Assembly (NCBI GenBank): GCA_027038235.1
Contig: JALVXV010000203.1
Span: 1 to 9,416 of the forward strand
DNA from: Campylobacterales bacterium
Lineage (GTDB): Bacteria; Campylobacterota; Campylobacteria; Campylobacterales; JALSKU01
Reading direction: 5' to 3'
Length of the DNA stretch: 9,416 nt
This document shows, piece by piece, positions 6,466 through 9,416 of this stretch. Every line of letters starts with the position of its first letter. Position 1 is the stretch's first letter. A model generated the notes under the pieces. The model saw nothing but the letters and a program-made list of their open reading frames with translations, made no database searches and was not told the origin of the DNA. Made by a program: the position numbers and the translations under genes.

Positions 6466-7293
6466 GTGAAAAATTTGTTATTGGTAGCAAAATTAGATAT
6501 AAAAGAGTCTATTAGGTCAAAATGGTTTTTTATATATAGTGTTGTATTTGGTGGACTTATGGCTCTATTTTTTATAACCGGTATCACGAATGCTGTAGTG
6601 ATGGGTTTTAGTGGACTTAGTAGGATTTTACTTATCTATATGCAAGTAACTATCATAATACTTCCTATATTTATACTTACTACTACAGTTAAGTCAATTG
6701 CTGGTGATAAAGAGAGTAATATCTTAGAGTATATGCTCTCATTTCCAATATCACTAAAAGCTTACTACTGGGGTAAAATGGTTGGAAGATTTTTGACAGT
6801 CTTTTTACCGGTTATTATAGCTTTGTTTTTAGGAGTTCTCTGGGGAGTTTTAAAAGGGGGAGCATTGCCTTATAATATGCTTATACTCTACTCTTGCCTT
6901 TTATTTGGCCTGTCATTTTCCTTTTTAGGAATTGCATTTTTTATCTCCTCTATAGTTAGATCTCATGATGTTGCTATAGGTGCTTCATTTGTAGTGTGGA
7001 TAGTAATGCTCGCTTTTATAGATGTAGCTCTAATTGGACTAATGCTTCAAGATAGAGTTTCAGACAATCTTATCATATCTATATCACTTTTAAATCCTAT
7101 GGAAGTTTTTAGAGTTGGTGCTATTAGTCTTTTTGATCCAGAGCTTACTGTCATAGGACCGGTAGCTTACTATATACTTGATAACTTAGGACATGCTTTG
7201 TTTGTTACTTATGCAGTTGTTTATCCTATTGTCATAGGTGCTTTATTTGCAATTTTTGGATTTGTTATATTTAAGAAGAAAGATATATTATAA
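6466..7293 (+). CDS. nosY: NosY, ABC-2 type permease for NosZ maturation
   Basis: A 275-aa integral membrane protein with six hydrophobic segments (about 20-38, 53-75, 109-129, 137-162, 168-193 and 246-268) and the ABC-2 permease pattern, including KESNILEYMLSFPIS in the cytosolic loop between the second and third segments. NosY is the membrane partner of NosF and contacts NosD in the maturation complex. The start codon is GTG at 6466 with AAGGA (6454-6458) 7 nt upstream. Repeat elements lie on both sides, separating it from nosL and from the next NosL-like gene. Length is typical of NosY. Confidence 0.92.
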   Translation: MKNLLLVAKLDIKESIRSKWFFIYSVVFGGLMALFFITGITNAVVMGFSGLSRILLIYMQVTIIILPIFILTTTVKSIAGDKESNILEYMLSFPISLKAYYWGKMVGRFLTVFLPVIIALFLGVLWGVLKGGALPYNMLILYSCLLFGLSFSFLGIAFFISSIVRSHDVAIGASFVVWIVMLAFIDVALIGLMLQDRVSDNLIISISLLNPMEVFRVGAISLFDPELTVIGPVAYYILDNLGHALFVTYAVVYPIVIGALFAIFGFVIFKKKDIL

Positions 7294-7298
7294 AAGAA

Positions 7299-7399
7299 GC
7301 CAAGAGCTTAGAGCCAAGAGCTTAGAGCCAAAAGAATATTTGCAACTTTGTTGCAAGTATTTTAAAAAAGCTCTATGCTCTATGCTCTTAGCTCCAAGC
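7299..7399 (+). repeat. Inverted heptad-array element C with central palindrome (nosY/nosL-like)
   Basis: The left arm (7299-7328) alternates GCCAAGA, GCTTAGA, GCCAAGA, GCTTAGA plus GC. The right arm (7370-7399) is GCTCTAT, GCTCTAT, GCTCTTA, GCTCCAA plus GC. Each is exactly 30 nt. The 41-nt centre holds AATATTTGCAAC (7335-7346), a TTT loop and GTTGCAAGTATT (7350-7361), a 12-bp stem with one G-U pair, nearly identical to the centre of element A. The right end CCAAGCTTTTA resembles the ends of A and B. The element starts 5 nt after the nosY stop and ends 8 nt before the AAGGGGG ribosome binding site of the next gene. Confidence 0.9.
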
Positions 7400-7418
7400 T
7401 TTTAAAAAGGGGGCTTAA

Positions 7419-7895
7419 ATGAAAAAGTTATTATTGGTCGGTCTATTTTTAATATTTGGTGTTGTGTTAGTTCAAGCAGGTGATCTTAAGGTGCCAAAAG
7501 ATGCAAGAGATCCTTTGTTTCAATGGAATGTAAATAAATATGGCAATTTGATCTGCATGATTGAATTAAAAAATGGAAAAAAGGCATATTTTAGCTCAGT
7601 TAAGAGCATGATGGATTTTTATTATAGGCCTTGGTTTTATACTGAGTATGGTGCAAAAACTGTTAAAGATATAAAAAAGATGGTCGTGCAAGACTATATA
7701 ACAGGCAAAATTGTCGATGCTAAAAAAGCTCTATATATGTTTGGAAGCAGACTAATAGGTCCAAAGGGAGATGATTTGATACCTTTTGCAAATAAAGTTA
7801 GTTTAGAAGTATTTAAGGCTAAATATGGTGGAACAAAGGTACTTCCTTTTTCTAGGATTTCAAAAGGGCTTATCAAATATCTTGATATGCAGTGA
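7419..7895 (+). CDS. NosL-like periplasmic protein lacking the CxxCxM copper motif
   Basis: A 158-aa protein with a signal peptide (cleavage probable after VQA, residue 20; no lipobox). It resembles the NosL-type protein at 8584-9285 without gaps over the key region: DPLFQWNVNKYG here (residues 31-42) stands where that protein has CPVCGMFVYKYP, so Cys, Cys and Met become Asp, Phe and Trp. The KSMMDFYYRP and QDYITGKIVDAKKALYMFGS blocks are clearly shared, as is LIGPKGDDLIPF. The only cysteine, Cys46, falls outside the metal motif. Copper binding in the NosL manner is therefore unlikely; a structural, partner-binding or different ligand role is possible. AAGGGGG (7407-7413) supports the ATG. 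It probably belongs to the nos transcript unless element C terminates it. Confidence 0.82.
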   Translation: MKKLLLVGLFLIFGVVLVQAGDLKVPKDARDPLFQWNVNKYGNLICMIELKNGKKAYFSSVKSMMDFYYRPWFYTEYGAKTVKDIKKMVVQDYITGKIVDAKKALYMFGSRLIGPKGDDLIPFANKVSLEVFKAKYGGTKVLPFSRISKGLIKYLDMQ

Positions 7896-7914
7896 AAATA
7901 GGGTAAAGGATGAA

Positions 7915-7952
7915 GGGCTTGAGCTTATGGCTCAAGCTTAGCTCTAAGCTTT
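7915..7952 (+). terminator. Degenerate repeat hairpin D after the NosL-like gene
   Basis: GCTTGAGC (7917-7924) and its exact complement GCTCAAGC (7930-7937) form an 8-bp stem with a 5-nt loop. A second overlapping dyad, AGCTTAG/CTAAGCT (7935-7941 and 7944-7950), gives an alternative fold. The words GAGCTTA, GGCTC and the end CTCTAAGCTTT match the other repeat elements, but the 7-nt spacing is broken (gaps between GC of 6, 7, 6, 5 and 7). This may be a decayed relative of elements A-C. As it lies between the nos genes and the toxin-antitoxin-like pair it could end the nos transcript, although the following sequence is A-rich rather than T-rich. Confidence 0.55.
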
Positions 7953-7996
7953 AAAAAATGTTATCATATTTCAATACTTAAAAATAAGGAAGATTA

Positions 7997-8254
7997 ATGC
8001 GAACAATTCAATTTGAGATCCAAGATGATGTTTATGATAGCTTGATAGAAAAAGGTATAAATCTAAATAATCAAATAAAAGAATTTTTGTACTCTTTAGC
8101 AGATGATAGCTATCCTACAATCTCTTATGAAGAAGCACAAGAAAGGGTAAGCAAAGCTATCAAGAGATATAAAAACAAAACCGGTTCATATCTAAATGAA
8201 GAGGAATACATTAATTTTAAAGATAGTTTGATACAAAAATATGCAAATAATTAG
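7997..8254 (+). CDS. Probable antitoxin of a type II toxin-antitoxin pair
   Basis: An 85-aa hydrophilic protein. The N-terminus (a strand MRTIQFEIQDD, then a helix containing VYDSLIEKG and another containing NNQIKEFLYSLAD) fits a ribbon-helix-helix type DNA-binding domain. The C-terminal half is charged and helical, as expected for a toxin-wrapping tail. AAGGA (7986-7990) lies 6 nt before the ATG. It overlaps the next gene by 14 nt, the usual antitoxin-first arrangement. It probably represses its own promoter, which should lie in 7953-7985, but no convincing -35/-10 pair is visible there. The call rests on size, pairing and the partner's RelE/ParE-like features. Confidence 0.7.
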   Translation: MRTIQFEIQDDVYDSLIEKGINLNNQIKEFLYSLADDSYPTISYEEAQERVSKAIKRYKNKTGSYLNEEEYINFKDSLIQKYANN

Positions 8255-8519
8255 AGATACTTTTTATCTAAAACAATTAGATATTATTTTAAATTATATT
8301 GCCAAAGATAGTCCAAATAAAGCCTTAGATTTTTTAAATAAATTAGATTATCATATTTCAAATCTCCCAAATATGCCATACAAATTTAGAAAATCATTTT
8401 ATTATGATGATAAAGATACAAGAGATTTGATCTTTAAGGGTTATACCATACCTTATTATATCGATAAACAAAATGATACAATAGTAATTTTAGATATTTT
8501 TAAGTGGAATGAAAGATAG
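8241..8519 (+). CDS. RelE/ParE-superfamily toxin
   Basis: A 92-aa protein with the layout of RelE/ParE toxins: two N-terminal helices (residues about 8-34, including DIILNYIAKDSPNKALDFLNKL), then a beta-sheet with RDLIFKGYTIPYYIDKQNDTIVILDIFKW, which matches the family's C-terminal pattern of R-x-L, G-Y-x-I-x-Y and I-x-I-L-x-I. RelE members cleave mRNA on the ribosome and ParE members poison gyrase; the sequence alone does not decide which. The ATG lies inside the antitoxin gene with no strong ribosome binding site, so translation is probably coupled to the antitoxin. The pair sits between two NosL-type genes. Confidence 0.78.
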   Translation: MQIIRDTFYLKQLDIILNYIAKDSPNKALDFLNKLDYHISNLPNMPYKFRKSFYYDDKDTRDLIFKGYTIPYYIDKQNDTIVILDIFKWNER

Positions 8520-8550
8520 TGATATTAACAAATAATTAACACTTGCTTGA

Positions 8551-8556
8551 TATAAT
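8551..8556 (+). promoter_or_regulatory. -10 element before the third NosL-type gene
   Basis: TATAAT preceded by TGCTTGA, in a very AT-rich stretch, looks like the sigma-70 -10 region of Campylobacterota, which often do without a clear -35 box. It lies 33 nt before the ATG at 8584, with AGGGGA (8573-8578) as ribosome binding site. No Crp/Fnr dyad is visible, so this gene may be controlled differently from nosB. Confidence 0.55.
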
Positions 8557-8583
8557 TCTATATTATTATAATAGGGGAAAATC

Positions 8584-9285
8584 ATGAAAAAACTGCTTAT
8601 CTTTCTGCTTTTATTTAATTCTCTTTTTGCTATTACTGATGCTCAAAAGAGAGTGATATATTATCCTATGGGTAAAAAGATATATCAAAAGGTGTGTAAG
8701 CAAATCAACCCAAAAGATTATAGTGATATTTCAGCTTTGCAACAAGCTATAAAAGATAAAGATTTATGCAAAAAATTAAATTCCAAACAACTTTTAGCAG
8801 TAACTCTCTATCTTTGGGATATAAAAAGAGGTGGAAAGAAAAAGGACTTTGGAGAAGTTGTAGTCCATAAAAAAGAAAAATGCCCTGTTTGTGGAATGTT
8901 TGTCTATAAATATCCTAGATGGGCAGCTCAGATATTTTTTAAAAAAGATGGAAAGATTCACCACTTTAGTTTTGATGGGGTTAAGGATATGATGAAATTT
9001 TATTTTAACCCTGATGATTATGGTAAATTTGATATAAAGAAGTTTCAAAAGAGTATTACTAAAATATTAGTAACTGACTATTACACCCAAAAGGGTATAG
9101 ATGCAAAAAAAGCTTATTATGTCTTTTGGAGTAATGTTTTAGGTCCTATGGGAAATGAACTTATACCTTTTAAAACTCTAAAAGAGGCGAAAAATTTCAA
9201 AAAAGATCACTTTGGAAAATTTATAAAGAGATTTGATGAGTTAAGTGATGATATTGTCTGGTCACTTGATGAAAAAAGTAATTAG
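8584..9285 (+). CDS. NosL-type copper-binding protein with extra N-terminal domain
   Basis: A 233-aa exported protein. The signal peptide is residues 1 to about 16 (LFA). Residues about 20-85 form an extra helical domain, with Cys38 and Cys62, containing GKKIYQKVC and LNSKQLLAVTLYLWD. This resembles the first and last helices of a small cytochrome c, but no CxxCH is present. The NosL part begins at the intact CPVCGM motif (Cys100, Cys103, Met105), followed by WAAQIFF, His126-His127, VKDMMKFYF and DYYTQKGIDAKKAYYVF. It therefore probably binds copper, perhaps serving NosZ or general periplasmic copper handling. Its closest relative in the window is the motif-less protein at 7419-7895. It has its own predicted promoter, is separated from the nos operon by the toxin-antitoxin-like pair, and ends in a GGAT tandem array. 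It has no lipobox, unlike NosL. Confidence 0.85.
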   Translation: MKKLLIFLLLFNSLFAITDAQKRVIYYPMGKKIYQKVCKQINPKDYSDISALQQAIKDKDLCKKLNSKQLLAVTLYLWDIKRGGKKKDFGEVVVHKKEKCPVCGMFVYKYPRWAAQIFFKKDGKIHHFSFDGVKDMMKFYFNPDDYGKFDIKKFQKSITKILVTDYYTQKGIDAKKAYYVFWSNVLGPMGNELIPFKTLKEAKNFKKDHFGKFIKRFDELSDDIVWSLDEKSN

Positions 9286-9319
9286 GATTGTAGGATTGTA
9301 GGATTTGGGATTTGGGATG
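9283..9319 (+). repeat. Short tandem GGAT array (8- then 7-nt period)
   Basis: GGAT occurs at 9285, 9293, 9301, 9308 and 9315, giving spacings of 8, 8, 7 and 7. The units are TAGGATTG twice, then TAGGATT, TGGGATT and TGGGATG. The sequence family differs from the GCYWAGA heptads, but the setting is the same: it begins in the stop codon of the preceding gene, has five copies of a core, and runs to the start of the next frame. No inverted arm is seen within the window. Confidence 0.8.
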
Positions 9320-9416
9320 AGTGGTAGTTTAAAGATTTTTGTTTTATTTTTGAGTTTTTTAACTCTTTTTTTTGGATTTGAAGTGGTTTACCTTATTCAA
9401 AAAGATAGTAAAATTG
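9317..9416 (+). CDS. N-terminus of an exported or membrane protein (partial, unidentified)
   Basis: From the ATG at 9317 a frame stays open for 33 codons to the window edge. It starts with a short polar and basic stretch and a hydrophobic core (KIFVLFLSFLTLFFGFEVVYLIQKD), typical of a signal peptide or membrane anchor. The start codon lies in the last unit of the GGAT array, whose GGGATTTGGG could act as a weak ribosome binding site; an in-frame TTG at 9305 is an alternative start. No family can be assigned from this much sequence. The open frame, leader and same-strand position make a real gene likely. Confidence 0.6.
   Translation, partial: MSGSLKIFVLFLSFLTLFFGFEVVYLIQKDSKI

Noticed and set aside
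5783..7399. Heptad arrays as CRISPR arrays
   Set aside because: Units are 7 nt and contiguous, with no unique spacers of 25-40 nt between repeats and no cas genes.
7554..7562. Cys46-Met47 of the NosL-like protein as a copper site
   Set aside because: In the ungapped comparison with the paralogue it falls at Ala115-Gln116, about 11 residues past the CxxCxM motif, so it is not the equivalent ligand.
8547..8560. A Crp/Fnr box at the TTGATATAATTC before the third NosL-type gene
   Set aside because: Only the left half matches; the right half is not ATCAA, and the sequence is better explained as a -10 region.
1..9416. tRNA, rRNA or insertion-sequence transposase genes
   Set aside because: No cloverleaf-like or rRNA-like sequence and no transposase-like protein were seen on either strand.

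Overview
This window carries most of a clade II (atypical) nitrous oxide reductase (nos) gene cluster. It is AT-rich, all genes lie on the + strand, and the content and order match the cytochrome c nitrous oxide reductase clusters of Campylobacterota (Epsilonproteobacteria; Wolinella, Sulfurimonas and Sulfurovum types). The evidence is a nosZ end that looks like the C-terminal cytochrome c extension of such enzymes, then nosB, nosD, nosG, two small monohaem cytochromes (nosC1, nosC2), nosH and nosF. No nosR or nosX is visible. The species cannot be told from the sequence.

Layout. 1-127: 3' end of nosZ. 128-269: a perfect 14-bp hairpin, then a promoter with a perfect Crp/Fnr-type box centred 41.5 bp before the predicted start. 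270-5794: nosB-nosD-nosG-nosC1-nosC2-nosH-nosF, tightly packed with several ATGA or longer overlaps. 5783-7895: nosL, nosY and a nosL-like paralogue, separated by unusual inverted arrays of heptanucleotide repeats. 7997-8519: an overlapping two-gene toxin-antitoxin-like pair. 8584-9285: a third NosL-type protein with its own promoter and an extra N-terminal domain. 9285-9416: another short tandem array and the start of a further exported or membrane protein, cut by the window end.

How the genes work together. NosZ reduces N2O to N2 in the periplasm. NosG and NosH (Fe-S proteins related to NapG/NapH) with NosC1 and NosC2 (c-type cytochromes) are thought to carry electrons from menaquinol to NosZ. 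NosD, NosF and NosY form the ABC-type maturation system for the copper-sulfur centre, and NosL is the copper-delivering lipoprotein. NosB is a conserved membrane protein of clade II clusters with no settled function.

The most unusual content is the repeat system in the distal half. Three elements each have two inverted arms of exactly 30 nt, each arm being four heptads plus a GC. They fill the gaps nosF/nosL, nosL/nosY and nosY/nosL-like, and two of them share a central palindrome. A degenerate relative and an array of a different repeat family occur further on. Also notable are three NosL-type genes, one of which has lost the whole CxxCxM copper motif, and a toxin-antitoxin-like pair sitting between two of them.
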